Of a DNA stretch of 64,000 nucleotides, positions 39,011 through 51,892 are shown one piece after another. Positions within the stretch are counted from its first letter, which is position 1. Each line of letters opens with the position of its first letter. The notes beneath the pieces were generated by a model, which was given only the letters and a program-made list of their open reading frames with translations, ran no database searches and had not been told where the DNA came from. Source of the DNA: Theobroma cacao (lineage: Eukaryota > Streptophyta > Magnoliopsida > Malvales > Malvaceae); contig NC_030851.1 of the NCBI RefSeq assembly GCF_000208745.1, positions 38,110,642-38,174,641 of the forward strand, given 5' to 3'. Made by a program: the position numbers and the translations under genes.

Positions 39011-40039
39011 TGCAAAAACCAGAGACCAATATTTATATAAATACTGCAAAATACACCAAGATAGGGGACAAATTAAGCATACTTTAAATGAAACAGTCAA
39101 GCTTTCAAAACAAAAAAGAAAGGAAGAAGCAACTAAAATTCTATGTATTTTTACAAGTAGTAGTAGAAGATGCATTTAATAGCACAGATATCTGGCGATT
39201 TTTACATCAATGCCCTGTATGATGAGGATCTGCGTTCCCTCTGCCCAAACAACACAAAATATTTGCAATGCTGCATGATCCAACATCACCAGAGATTCCT
39301 GTTTATTTGCAAAAAACTCTTAAATACAGGTAGTCATTGAGCAAAAATATATTAGTCCCATCCAAATACAATATCAGTCCCGTTCTGAAGGATAACTGGT
39401 TCACTCCTTTTTTCATGTGTTTAGTAGTTTTAGAGAGTACCGTGTATAAAACTACATGTTTGTTTAATCATTGATCAATTTTACCTCCTTAAAGAGCATA
39501 TAATCTCACAACCGCCGCCATATAAAAATAAATTTCCATATCAGTTTACTTCTACATTAAGGTTAAACCATTTATATCAAGTATTTGAACAAGTTATAAA
39601 CCATGAACAAAGGATAAATTGAATATTAATATTATATACATATATATATATATATGACAGATCATCATCAAACAAACACTTGTGAAACAGAAACGAAAGC
39701 AAAGTAAAATGGACAAATGGAGATGCATCCAACTTCTAAGACAGGGAAAGATATCTAACTTCTCCAGAGTCACAAAAGGCTTAATATCAAACAAACAGAC
39801 GGCCAAAGAGCATTGTTTCGAATTGACTTTCCGCTTTTAATCTTGTTTTCTTGGAACGAAATCAACTTTTATCATTATTTCATTATAACATCATGTGTAA
39901 TTAAAATTTCCAAAATAAGAAAGAATGGAAATTGAAAATGATTGAGAGAATGTGAGTCATGCAGGAGGAAGAAATCACGATGATCCCAGAAAAACAAACA
40001 GGTATTATTTTTTATCATGAGGAAACAAATAATCCTTAC
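39011..40039 (-). other. Predicted 5' UTR intron of RDR1 copy A
   Basis: On the - strand, CTCTCTG is followed by GTAAGGATT (donor GT at 40039-40038), and TTTTTGCAG provides an acceptor ending at 39011-39010, 48 bp before the ATG. The 1.03 kb between them has no coding signal. RDR1 copy B has a similarly placed leader intron, which supports the prediction. Confidence 0.6.
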
Positions 40040-40128
40040 CAGAGAGAAGGAGATGGGATTTAGAACAAGAACTCAAATGCACAAAGCTTCTTGACTTCAC
40101 TTCACTGAGAGAGAAGGAAAGAATCCAT

Positions 40129-40159
40129 CGTCAACTCTCAGTCAATCACAAGACTGACG
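40129..40159. promoter_or_regulatory. W-box and TGACG motifs near the RDR1 copy A start of transcription
   Basis: On the - strand, TTGACT (a W-box) lies at about 40145-40140 and GTTGACG at 40135-40129. TGACG also occurs on the + strand at 40155-40159. WRKY factors bind W-boxes and TGA factors bind TGACG, both salicylate-response routes. The cluster may fall in the promoter or in the first leader exon. Function is inferred only. Confidence 0.4.
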
Positions 40160-40257
40160 AGAATACTGAACGGACGAAGAAAAATACCTAAGCTAGCAAG
40201 AATGGCCTCGATCACCTCCATCGCGGAAGTTTACAGTTAAATTACTGCGACTGTGCC

Positions 40258-40268
40258 TGACACGTTTC
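40258..40268. promoter_or_regulatory. ABRE-containing element shared by both RDR1 promoters (copy A)
   Basis: TGACACGTTTC on the + strand (GAAACGTGTCA on the gene strand) contains ACGTGTC, an ABRE-type core. The identical 11-mer occurs upstream of RDR1 copy B at 45735-45745. Confidence 0.5.
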
Positions 40269-40299
40269 ATCATTCCATTGCTTGTCTCTGACTATTACC

Positions 40300-41001
40300 C
40301 AATGGGTTTCCGCCACGTCAGTAATTGGTTCATGTGAGAATTTCGTGGAATTTGTCTCATTGGGTTACGAAGTCAGAATATTTAAATTTATTAAAAGGAA
40401 AAGTGCGCTTTCGTACGGTAAGATGGGCCCATATCATATCATTTTTTCCATTTCGTGGGACCGAAAACTTTTTCCAAACTTGCTTAGGAAGGAGTTCGAA
40501 GGAGTTATCCTCTGTGCACAATCTTATTTTTCCAAAAGATACGTCTCATCATCACCATCCTATATAATAATAATAATTGCTATATTTATTTTTATTATTT
40601 GTATTTATATCATTTTATATATTATTCAACACATAAGAAAGGAACAAAATTTCATTTTATAAATGTAACGAGTTTTTTAAATTTGTACTAAAAAGGTTGA
40701 CAAATCTCTTTTTTTTCTAAATTAGATTTTTCAAAATAATAGTAATTTTATTTATTTATTTAATAAAAAATAAAGTGACAATCTATATTATATTCATATT
40801 TTAAATTAATATTTGATGAGTATGTTTATGCACTCAAATATCTATTTCAGAAAAAAAATAAAAATAATTTACATATTAACATAAGGATCATTATAAAGAA
40901 AATACATTATCTAGTATTTTTTATGAACATATATTTTATGTACTTGGGATTATTCAAAGACTAAACAAATAAAGCCTCCCACAAGTTTTCTATTGCTTAA
41001 T
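40300..41001. other. Spacer between the two RDR1 genes
   Basis: Contains the copy A promoter and the copy B 3' flank. A 126-codon frame at 40282-40662 on the + strand has no domain, runs into low-complexity Ile-rich sequence, and is not called. The 3' half is very AT-rich. Confidence 0.6.
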
Positions 41002-44000
41002 TCACATGAAAGAGCAAACATCCCACAAACTAGTTCTCTGATCAGAATCCAACCCACCAAGATTAAGCGTACGTTCTAACGACTTTTTGCTGCTGTTCTC
41101 CTTAATCTGAAGAAGCTTGTCGTAGACACACCATGGAAAGCTGATGAATTGCTCTCGATCCATTCCTTCATTGTAGCGACCCCAAAAGCTGGGATGGTAT
41201 GTCACATGATACCAAGCTGAAGCTTTTGCAAATAGATTACGCTCATTAGGCTTTAATTCATGACTTTCTTTTTTATTGAACCAGCCTTTGACTTCATTCT
41301 TCAATGACTTGACAGCCAAAACAACTGTTTCCAAGTCCCTTCTTCGATCAAAAGATTTCGACATTTTCATGATGCACCCACTGATCATTTCAGCCTCAGT
41401 TTTGATCCCATAGTAACGCATCAGGTTTGAAAGTTTATTATCATACTCACTTTTGTAATGGAAAGCGTCATTGACATAAGCCTCGAAGCCATCGACTTCC
41501 ATGTCAGAGTCATAGGATTGCTCTGCTGCTTTCTTGGTGAATTGTTTAGCGCCACTCTCCCCTGTCCCGAGAGCTCTCACCTCGCGGTAAAGCTTCCCAA
41601 TGACACCCTCTGATTCATATGTGAATTTATCAGGCTTGTCCATGAAATCTGGATATTCATGGACACGTAGACGATGGGGTATTTTGGCAGGAACACCAGT
41701 TTTGGGGAAGTCAACTGCAATGGATGATAGCTTGGCAAGCTCAATGCATGGCTCACTCAATGCCTTAGTAGGCTCTTTATCAGCGAAAACTATGTGGGCA
41801 TTAGAAATGATCCCCAAGCTGTCATTGAGTATGTAGTTGGTAAAATACTCAGCAACCTCCTGTACACGATGAAGTAGATATGTTAAAATGTAGACAGATA
41901 GCAATTAAAATTTAACACATATAGAAGCAAACATTCCTTCCTGGCTGCTATAAATAGTGATACAGAATCCAAGAGTTTAGTAATACCTCTATAGTAACAT
42001 CATGATCCAAAGAGGAACTTGATGCGGAACCGTAATGCATGGGCGGGAATTGGCAGGGAGGAATCAGATCTTCATCCCAACAAACAAAGTACAAGTCGCC
42101 ATCCAGATCACTCCCCGAACATTCATTTGGATGAGGTCTGTTTGATCATGTAAACAGTATCAGTGAATGAAGTGTTTAACTATAGAAAGAAACCTGTAGA
42201 TAATTGAGTGCTAAAAGGAAACATCTTACGCAATGATATTATAATTAAGTGCTAAAAGGAATGCATAATTCAAAAACATTCACAAAAGCAAATGAATATC
42301 GGATGGTCATACCTATTTCCTTTTTGTGGAAAAACAATGCAATCCACCATGTGATGCAAAACCACGGCATCCACAGCCTTCAGAACCCGTAGGTCTCCAG
42401 GGTGTAAACAAGGGTTTTTAGTAACAGCTACTTTCCCCTCAACAACAAGGAGGGAATCTGCGGAAGATTGCCCCCTTTTAGACACAGAACACTGCACAAA
42501 AACCTGACCATACTCTAAAGTCCCCGTTTCATCGAGGCATCCGATCATGATTCTCCCATTTGGAACGAAAATCCTGGTTTTGGTCCTCAAATCTAGCAAT
42601 TTTGAAGTACGAATGGTTCGTAGCATCATTGACAGAAACGGTTCTGAATCTGGGGGGTAACCACACATAAGCATTCCTCTTAAACAATTGGTAAGTTCTC
42701 CATGAGATATCCACTCCATTGCCTCCCGTGCCCTTTCTGGATCCACCAAAATTGCATCCAATTCATTTAAAACCTCCTTCTGTTTCCTTTCAAAAACAGA
42801 ATCCTTAACTCCAAGAGTGGACATAAGGATGATTATTTGGCGATTAAGATAACAAGGGAGACGCTTGCTCCATGACAGCACATCTAGACTAGTACTATCT
42901 GCATCGAACTTCTGCATACTCTTTCTCAATGATAATTTTACCGAAGATGTTGGATCGACAGCTACAACTCCTTTGTACCCACCATATCGAATTTGAAATG
43001 CAGATGGAGTGTGAATTCTCAAGTTACATTTCAAGGCCACTTCCTTAGCAAGCTTTTCAGATATCTTTCCAATGCCATCAGAGAAACAATATTTAACTTC
43101 ACCAGTTTCCACTTCGATGTCAGGAATGATTTTAATTTCATCCATTCTCACTTCTAAAGTTTCCCTAGATGAGCTCAAAGACTGACCTAGTCTGGCTGCA
43201 TATTTTGCCACATTCCTTATGACATGAAAATGACCCATTTTCTCTCTGATATCTACTGCCGTTAGCCCAGGTTTTGACGCAAACATCCAAATGGAGTTTT
43301 CTCGTAATTGACTTGTTGAACAAGCCAGAAACTCAAAGTTCTTGTCGCCAATAACGATGCCCTTTATAAGAGTCGACAAGATCCTGTCATAAATTCTATT
43401 GTGCTTTCCATCACTCGTAACAGATGCGCTCGAAGACAAATCTGTCGAATGCATCTTTCCCAGTTCCTCATCAACGAAAGAAACGCGAAGAAAGTTGTCA
43501 ATATCTTTAATGTAATTACGTAGCACACGATTTGAGAGATTCAACTCCGGACCAGAGAAGTACACCTTAGATGGTGTGACTTGAACCCTTCTCACTGCTA
43601 CTATCCCATCATTAGAGGGAAGAATGGGAGGTCTTAGAGGTCTTTCCAACTTGCGGTATTTCTCATACTGCTCAGCCAGCCACTTTGCAGGTTCATAGCA
43701 ATATTCTTTAAAGCTATACGCTTTCTCCAATGCACGTTCTATGAATGCAATATCAATTCTACGAGGGTCAACCAACTGATAGAAATCGGCATCAAGAGTT
43801 GGCGGGAGAAGACAACCATGTTGGACCAGGGAATTTACTTTGAATAAGACACCATATGGCAAGTCAAAACCTTCAGGTGGAGTTATCATAGGAACAAGAT
43901 CAGGGTTGCAAGAAAAACTAGAACCATTCTCCAGAATGAAATTGTCTTCAACTTTCCTATAATAAAAACTCTCATCAACTTTTGGGAGTTTCACACCTCG

Positions 44001-44292
44001 AGGGAGCTCCAAACATAATGCAAAAGACTGACCAATGCAATGGCCTGGAGTAAAATCTACATCCCTAATCCACTGGTCATCATCGTCTTCACTAACTTCC
44101 TTAGCAGAGTTAAGGATAGTTAAATCTTTCTCATAGATCCGAGGAGCCCCAAGTAACTATAAATGTAAAATAAGATAGAAAGGAGCAAAATAAAATCAAT
44201 AATAATCCACCATGATGGTGGCAAAAATTAAAACTATTGTACCATTTTATAACACTAAAAATGGGGGAAAGTCATAAATATTAAAGGGTAAA

Positions 44293-44334
<42 letters not shown>

Positions 44335-45362
44335 GCACACACACGCACTATCGCGAAAACAAAATTATTTAAAAAAAATAAAACATATATTTTCAGAAAT
44401 TATTTAAAAAAGTGATCTAGTGAGTAAAATAAATAAATAAATTTATTTTCCCTTTATCATAAAGCATAGAACTATATTTTATATGAAAATTATTAGCAAA
44501 ATAATTAAGTATATCATAGCAATGGTTTGAGTAAATTTTTTACTCTTTTTTATTGTATATGTCAATAATAAGATATTTTAACAATTGAAAAAATAAAAAA
44601 ATTAAATTAATGGGTGAAGTTCAAATTTAAAATTATTTATGGGAAAGAGACATATTTATAGGATAAATTAAGAATAGTGTGTGCATGGTGATCTTAGAAG
44701 ACAGGGTTATCTAATTAAGTCTCACAAGTCACAAAACCATGCATTGTTCTTCAAATAAGAAAGAGGCTTTTGTAACATCTAGTAATAGAAAGAGAACAGG
44801 AATCAATCCAAATCAAACCAACCAATTTGCAGCATACCTGAATGATCAGAAACTTCTTAGTTTGATCCAGGGGAGAGTGTAGCACAATCTGCCAAACACT
44901 GTCATCGAACAGTTCAAGCTTGTAGTCCGTCGAATTATAAGATAGAAGAAAGTATAATCTGTCCAATTTGGAGCCATACTTGAAGGAGACCTCATCCTTT
45001 TTCCAAAGGACAGAAAACTTTTGTCTCGAAACCTGACATCCGAAGTGCAACGTCAAATTATCTATGCTGTTCAGGTGGAACTGTGGCTTCGGTGTTGGGA
45101 TAATGTTATGCTTCTGTGTCCAGGCTTTCAAATAAGAATCGTTGTGCCATAGCGCTTGATCAGCAGTCCAGGCCAAGACCATGTCAGCATCTTCATTTGT
45201 TTTGAATTGGACCTTGGCATGAGCTCTCGAGCCTTCCTTTCTAGACTGCCCAACTTTCACAGCCTCGATGGCTCCCTTCCCTATATATTCCTCTAGAAAT
45301 TCCGTCACTTCTCGTTGAGACACACCAGTAGCAAACCCAAAGAGCTTAATTGTTTTACCCAT
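41002..45362 (-). CDS. RDR1: RNA-dependent RNA polymerase 1, copy B
   Basis: Exons (- strand order) 45362-44838, 44156-42313, 42137-41987 and 41859-41002 join to 1125 residues. The intron positions and phases match copy A exactly, and exon 3 is 151 nt in both. The N-terminal RRM-like domain (MGKTIKLFGFATGVSQREVT) is followed by the RdRP domain with VRRVQVTPSKVYFSGPE, FSDGIGKIS and VLHHMVDCIVFPQKGNR. Exon 3 gives PHPNECSGSDLDGDLYFVCW with catalytic DLDGD. The C-terminus is about 16 residues longer overall than copy A and ends in WDVCSFM. No disruption is seen, so both tandem copies should be active. Introns are shorter than in copy A (681, 175 and 127 bp). Known role: amplification of antiviral and some endogenous siRNAs. 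Confidence 0.96.
44299..44348. repeat. TA then CA dinucleotide microsatellite
   Basis: An AT run of about 30 bp followed by ACACACGCAC repeats, inside RDR1 copy B intron 1. Likely polymorphic. Confidence 0.85.
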
Positions 45363-45391
45363 TTATTCCCTCCAATCAAATTACTTTTTTC

Positions 45392-45477
45392 CTGCAATTC
45401 CCATGAGCAGCACAAAACCAATCATTAAAACATGAGGGCAAAGCAAATCAACATGAAAAAGGGCAAGAGAAACTTAC
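45392..45477 (-). other. Predicted short 5' UTR intron of RDR1 copy B
   Basis: On the - strand, AAAGTT is followed by the strong donor GTAAGTTTC (GT at 45477-45476), and GGGAATTGCAG ends at 45392. The 86-bp intron lies 29 bp upstream of the ATG. It parallels the much longer leader intron predicted for copy A. Confidence 0.6.
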
Positions 45478-45651
45478 AACTTTCAAGGGATATCAGGCTC
45501 ACAGCAAAAGAGATAGGAGAATAGCCAAAACGAAGAGAGAGAGAGAGAGACAGAGGATATCCATTGTGGCGCCATGGAAATATAAGGAAGCAAGGTTTGA
45601 GATTCTATGCTTTGCATGATTATTTTACTCCGTTTGCAAGTATCTTTTTGC

Positions 45652-45850
45652 TGACGTCTGAAGCTGATCTGAGGGGAGATGACATCAAGCTCCCACTGGG
45701 GTTGCGCTCCTCAACGGCCTAACTTGTTTGCGATTGACACGTTTCGACATCCTATTGGTTACCCAACCAAATTAATTTAAACAGAAATTTTATAAGAATT
45801 TATTATTTGTACAGTTTTTACACTCCACAAATAAAAATTCGACACGTGTC
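45652..45850. promoter_or_regulatory. RDR1 copy B promoter: TGACGTC, shared ABRE 11-mer and CACGTG palindrome
   Basis: TGACGTC at 45652-45658 is a TGA/bZIP-type site. TGACACGTTTC at 45735-45745 is identical to the copy A site. GACACGTGTC at 45841-45850 is a perfect 10-bp palindrome with a G-box and two overlapping ACGTGTC ABRE cores. They lie about 290-490 bp upstream of the ATG. Hormone-responsive control is an inference from motif identity. Confidence 0.5.
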
Positions 45851-46992
45851 TATTAATTTATTAATTTTTATAAATATTAAACTTATTTCAGAAAAGCATA
45901 TATAGTTTAAATTGCTTAGCCAACAAGGATTCCATCTTCATTAGTTTAGATTTGCTTAAAAACACCTTGGTAATCCAAGTCTGCAGAAACTGGGGGGATT
46001 CTTTACCTTTGGCAAGGGTGAAAGCTATGCCTTATTTTACCAAGAAAGATACAAGAGAAAAAGAAGCCCAATCTGTTTTTTCCCTGACAAGGAATTCTCT
46101 CCTTCTCAGGGGAGAAGAAGGCATATATTTTTTGTCCAAAAGGAGTGATGCTTAGACGTGCTTTGAATCCTTTGATAGAATCACACTTTGATGGAATCTT
46201 GCCTTGCTACCCTTTTAAGCTTGGGGAAGATGGATAACTTGGCTTGCCATGATGAATGGGAGATACCCTTCATGCAGCAGTTTAAGTTTCCTACTATGTT
46301 TCCCTTTTGAATTCTCAAGTATTGAGTGACTGGAATTTTAGCTTTGCTTGATTACCTGAATTACTCAAATTCCCGCAAACTTGACAATAAACAAATTCAG
46401 AATATTCTTTGAATTGAAGTTCAAGTAACTGGCCAGTAGAATTTTCTTCATGGACACAATCAGTCACAGTCACTGCTGATGTTCAAAGTAGTCCTTTGAT
46501 AGTTTATATGATCACAACAACACGCCTGGTAGACTAGCTCAATCGAATTGACTCAATGTGTTCTTCAGGTTCTGTTAACAGCAATTGTATAGTGTTTTCA
46601 CTTTTCACTATTAATTTTCTGCATTGAAATGTAAAATTGGCGAACTAGGCGCATACATAATCTGCAGCTATGAAGTTCTAAGTTGACCACTGGAGCCGAA
46701 TGCAGCCTGATGTCCCGCAAGTAGGACTAATTTACAAGATCATGTAAACAAAATTCTCCTCCAAGAGGAGATATTAGTGCAAATAAATATACTTTCGAAG
46801 ACAAAACATCAAACATCAAGCACCAAGCTACAAACCTAATTTGTTTATGCTACAACAAGACATTCAAAATTTTGTTCAACCTCACCAAGATAATAAATAT
46901 CTGCATTTGAAGACCAAAATAAATGAACTAGATGCCAGTGAGTTCAATTCTGATTGACTGGATGAATTTACCCAAGCAAGATCATAAGTAGA
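45851..46992. other. Spacer between RDR1 copy B and ASADH
   Basis: Distal promoter of RDR1 copy B and 3' flank of ASADH. A 67-codon + strand frame at 45952-46155 has no recognisable domain. Nothing else is seen. Confidence 0.55.
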
Positions 46993-49900
46993 TTATAACA
47001 GCAGCTCGGCAATCTGAACAGCATTAAGTGCAGCTCCCTTACGTACTTGGTCACCACAAACAAAGATGTCCAACCTATTTGAAGACTTCATATTAGCATG
47101 CAAATCCTCTAGAAAAGGACAAATAAAAATGCAGGGAAAGAGGAATTTTACCCATGATTTCCTTCTTGAGATACATCCCGGCGAATTCTGCCAACTGCAA
47201 CATCATCTTTGTTTGACACCTCCAATGGCGTAGGGAAGTGATTAGAAGCCCGATCATCAATAACTACTACTCCAGGAGCATTTTTCAAAATTTCTCTTGC
47301 TGTTTCCTGATCAACAGAACAATTAACAAAAGACGAGTTTAAAATAAAACCAAAGCTACATTGCTCATGACAAAGATATGTTTTTGGGCCAGAAACAGGA
47401 AATCAGAAGACTCTTCTATATAGGAACAGATGTAGCCAAGCTTTTTAATAACTTGTGCTGTACTTTTAACAATTAAAACGCACACACACGCAATGACATA
47501 AGCTTTGATTTAATCTTATATCTTTCATCATTCTAATCTCTTACATTCACAACCCTTTTGAATAAAATAGCAATTATGTCTTGATGGAAAGACAACATAG
47601 CATTTAATGTAATGTATTCTTTTATTAAATTTAAGCTAACACATTCTCAGGATCCAATTGTTAAAACATCATAAAATTTACTTGTATAATATTTGAGACT
47701 CAACAAATGATTGCAATTTGAAAAAGATACCAGAGAACAAATAGTAATATAAAGTATTATATAATTCACAGTATGTTTGTGAGCGCACTCTCTCTTTAAG
47801 ATCAATAGCAATAAAACATCTTTCCAAGTTATCTTAAGATAGCATGAAATAAGATTTAGGATAAACAAGCTCTAAAAAAAGTATATCAACTTCAGATAAA
47901 TTGCCATGGGCTAGCCAAAAATGAATTGGCATTGTTTTTAAACAGGAAAACTCTGATTTTGGTTTCTAGTTTGAAAATCTGATGCTCTTATTTCTGCTGT
48001 AGTCTGCTCCATTTTCTCCAATATTGACCACTATGGTTAGGGATGATATAAATTTGGGGTCCTAGGCTGCTTTACTAGTATTGTACTACATATAACATAT
48101 TTGACAACATTGTCCTCAATAATGTGAATTGAATGTATGACGTCTCTTCCATTTCTAATTTTCTTTCTTCTAGTTATATAAATTAGAACAAAATCTGAAT
48201 TTAAACCTAAGCCACTCTTTACATCTTCCATCCCCAGAGATAAAAATGATGAAAGGAAAAGGGGGGGGAAAAAACTCACAACTACAAGTACAACCAGCTA
48301 AAAAAATTACTAAAAAAGAGCTTAAAATGACAAAAGATGAATTTAATGCATGTAAATGTCCTAGATGTAGCTATAATGACAGAAGAAGGCAAATGTTTGT
48401 GACATGTTCTTCAATTTTATTTCATATATTGATGATGAAATTGTCAATTCACAAAATTATAAAACATTACCTCGTCAAGGGGCTTCTCAAACTGAAGATT
48501 CACACTCTCAGCATGTGCACGCATCACAGGAACTCGTATGCATGTGGCAGTCACTTTGACATTCATGTCGTTCTGAGATAAGGGAAAGGACAATCGTGTA
48601 AGACAAAACATGTTTCTATTACAAATCTCATTCTCCAGAAAGTTCAAAGGAAAAAGATATATTAGATGATTTCATATATCAGAACCCTTTAACTACTTAC
48701 CCAGATTTTCCTTGTCTCTTTTACCATTTTCATTTCCTCTTCATTATATCCATTCTCAAGAACAGGGGCGTTATGTGAGAACAAATTAAAAGCATACTGC
48801 AAAAGCAAAAGGAATAAAAGAAAATTATAATAAACTTAATGAGATGAAAAGATATTCATAAATTTATGGATACTGTGAAACAAATATACATACTTGTTGG
48901 TTAAAGATATTACAAGTTGGTGGTTTCCCTTCCAGGACCTAAAAACAAATGCAGCAAGAAATTGATTTAAAAGAAAAAATTAGTCAAATGCTCAGATAGA
49001 CAAGTAAACAATAAAATCAAAAAGAGGGAAAAAAAAAAAAACTGCATCAAATAACCTCACGGGTTTGTAGCTCAAGCTCATGCATGGCAGCAGCACCAGC
49101 ACCACTAGCTGCCTGATATGTACTAACCACCATACGGGTCACCTGCAACATGGCATGAACAGAATCAATGCTTGAATCATACGTTGTCAGGCAAGCATCA
49201 GATATTTAAGTTGCTTGATGCAGCATAGGAAAAACTTAGGCAGTGAAAATGGCAAAAGCTCAAAACAAGGAACAATTGACATTCTGCCCTAAAGATTCAA
49301 AATATATTTTTTTCCTTTCTCAGTATCTAATTAAAGTTTCAGTTAAAATTAATCCACCATAAAATACAAACAACCTAAATCATTATATCATACTAATTAA
49401 AACTCTAATAGTTCATTTCTTGCCTAGTAGCTTTTACAAGCAATCAATTATTCATCTAACTTCAAACTTGCTATGACTTCAATTTGTTACCTATTAGTTT
49501 TGCCAAACAATCCCTTCATTCCTGTTTCTATTTTACTTTGCTTTATATTGTACGTCTGCAAGAGAAACAACCCAATCTAAAGTAAATGGCTAAGATTGTT
49601 ATATGTGGGAATATCATATAAAGGCTATAGACTGTTTCCATAACAATACATTTTGTACTCTCCATTACTTGAGCACTTTAAAACATCATCCATCTAATAA
49701 AACCCAAATGCAGCATCAAACAAATGATGCAAAAACAATTTCTACATAAGGCTTAGTCTACCAATCAAAAATTTTCAGTATACATAAAGTTAATAACCCC
49801 AAATGATGGAAACTTCATCTTATACCTTAGAATGGCGATGAAGAGGGGTAGCAGCCATTAAGCAAATGATAGTAGAACAATTCGGATTCGCTATCAAAGC

Positions 49901-50383
49901 ACCCTTGTTCATCCCAACTTTAATCCCATCCATTGCTTCCGGATTCACTTCAGGAATCACTAAGGGCACTCCATCAACCATTCGAAACGCCGAGCTGTTA
50001 TCCACCACAATGGCACCTTTCTCAATCGCAATGGGACCGAACTCTTTGCTTATCGACCCACCAGCACTAAAGAGCGCGATGTCGACGTCGTCAAAGCTGT
50101 CGGCGGTGAGTTCCTGGACAGTAAAGTTGCGGTCTTGGAAGGAAACGGATTTGCCAGCGGAGCGTTTGGAGGCGAGGAGCTTGAGGGAGCGGTAAGGGAA
50201 ACCCCGGTCAGAGAGGACGGAAAGGAATTCTTGACCGACGGCGCCAGTGACGCCTACGACGGCGACGGAAGGGCCCGATTCTTGGAAGGACATGCGTACT
50301 TTGGTAGGGAATTTGCTGGTTTGGAGTTTGGGCTTTGGGGTGGAAAGGAAATGGGGTTTGAGAGGGTGGCTGAGAGAGGCCAT
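46993..50383 (-). CDS. ASADH: Aspartate-semialdehyde dehydrogenase, plastid
   Basis: Seven exons (- strand order): 50383-49826, 49142-49056, 48938-48894, 48796-48701, 48572-48471, 47306-47152 and 47074-46993. They join to 374 residues, the usual plant size. The enzyme reduces beta-aspartyl phosphate to aspartate semialdehyde with NADPH, feeding lysine, threonine, methionine and isoleucine synthesis in plastids. The first about 30 residues are Ser/Lys/Pro-rich and transit-peptide-like. Then come [20 protein letters not shown] (NADP-binding), [20 protein letters not shown] with catalytic Cys169, [24 protein letters not shown] and the C-terminal VQIAELLL. An in-frame Met at 50419 would add 12 residues; 50383 (MASLSHP) fits family starts better. 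Introns 1 and 5 are long (0.68 and 1.16 kb). All splice sites are canonical. Confidence 0.95.
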
Positions 50384-50419
50384 TGTGAAGACTAAAGAGT
50401 GATGGGGTTTAAGCTTCAA

Positions 50420-51892
50420 GAAAGAAATGGGTGTGATTCGAAGGAAGGGTTTTAGCCTTTCAGGACAAGCAGAGAAAGGGATGGTGCTGGCTGCTGACTG
50501 CTCTTCCTTCTAAATTTTGTGTGCGCTGAAAGCTGAATAAGTGAATAAAGATGATGGGAAAGGTTTCAACTTTGATGGTTTTGGACTCGTAGAAGTCGGA
50601 CCAATGTTTTTCCTCGGACGGGATTGCTGTATGTCCTGCCATAACTCTTGCCGTATAATACAATATATACAATACATTATACGTATGATATATGATATAA
50701 TATGATATTAATAAAAAATTATATATACTTGTAATTATATCTTGTTTGATCAAATATTGAAAACATATTTACGATACATGAACATATCTTGTACAATACA
50801 ATAGATGCATTTTTTATAAACTTAATTGAAATTTGACTTTTAACAATATGGAAATGGTTATATTATATATTAGTAATAGCACTTTTATATATAAAGATTT
50901 TTTATTTATTATGAATTAATTTTCTCTTATTTTATAAATTGTATCGTACTTATATCAACATAAAATTTTTTATATCTTCCAATTATTTGAGATAAAATTC
51001 AAAGTTTAATGGAGAAGATATCTCTTTAGGGATAATAATTATTTTTCTAAGTTCATTGTTATTTTAACTTTGTAGAATGAAATTAACCTCTTATTGAAAT
51101 ATTAAAATTTTGGATATTTTTAAATTATTCAGACGATTTATATGAAAATATTTGAATTTATATAATATGATGTATTTTTATTTTTAATTCGATTTTTCCA
51201 TATTCAATATAACAATATGAAAAGGTTGAAACATTAATCATGTCAGTAAAAACTAAGGATGAATATGTTTTCTTATTTTTTATAAAAAATCAATTTTAAA
51301 AAATAAAACTACCCATTTTTTCTTTTTACATAACCTATTTTCTGTTTTTAAAACACTATTTTTTTACCTCTTTCACCCACATAATGGGTGTACCAAATTC
51401 TAGTAACTTTTATATGTTAAAGCGATAGTAATTATAATTATAGTAAAAGCTCAAGAAATTAAGTATTTAATACCTTATGAAAAAGCTAAAATGAGATTTT
51501 AGAGGTTAAAAGAATTTAAAAATGTTAATAAGAATGTCCTTTCAAATATTTGATTGAAAAAATTTAATAAAATTATTAAACACAAAATTATTTTTATTTT
51601 TTAAAATAATTACTACCTAATAAAATATTTTTAAAAAACCCCTTTTAGCATCACCCCGCAAAGATTGGATTCTGGCCCAAGCTCCTGCAAGCTTGGGCCA
51701 TGTGCCCCAAATCAACCTAGCCCCAAAAGAGTAAAACTTTCTACACTAAACAATAATAAACTTTCCATTACGGTCACCTTTTGTATTACTTTAACTTGAA
51801 TACACCTTTTTGGAAATTCTCTTTCCTTTTTCCGAAGGGATACTAAAACCCTACTCTCTCCCCCATTTCCCCCAGCTTCAGCACTAGACAAC
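50420..51892. other. Divergent promoter region between ASADH and the PPR336-like gene
   Basis: 1.5 kb of AT-rich DNA shared by two divergent genes. No other gene is seen; - strand frames at 50460-50753 and 51712-51948 have no domain. The region immediately upstream of both ATGs is more GC-rich. Confidence 0.6.

Noticed and set aside
40282..40662. 126-codon + strand frame in the RDR1 spacer
   Set aside because: Runs from the copy A promoter into an ATA-rich repeat, giving an Ile-rich tail; no domain.
48246..48581. 111-codon + strand frame
   Set aside because: It covers antisense of ASADH exon 5 and an intron, and its composition follows the AT-rich intron.
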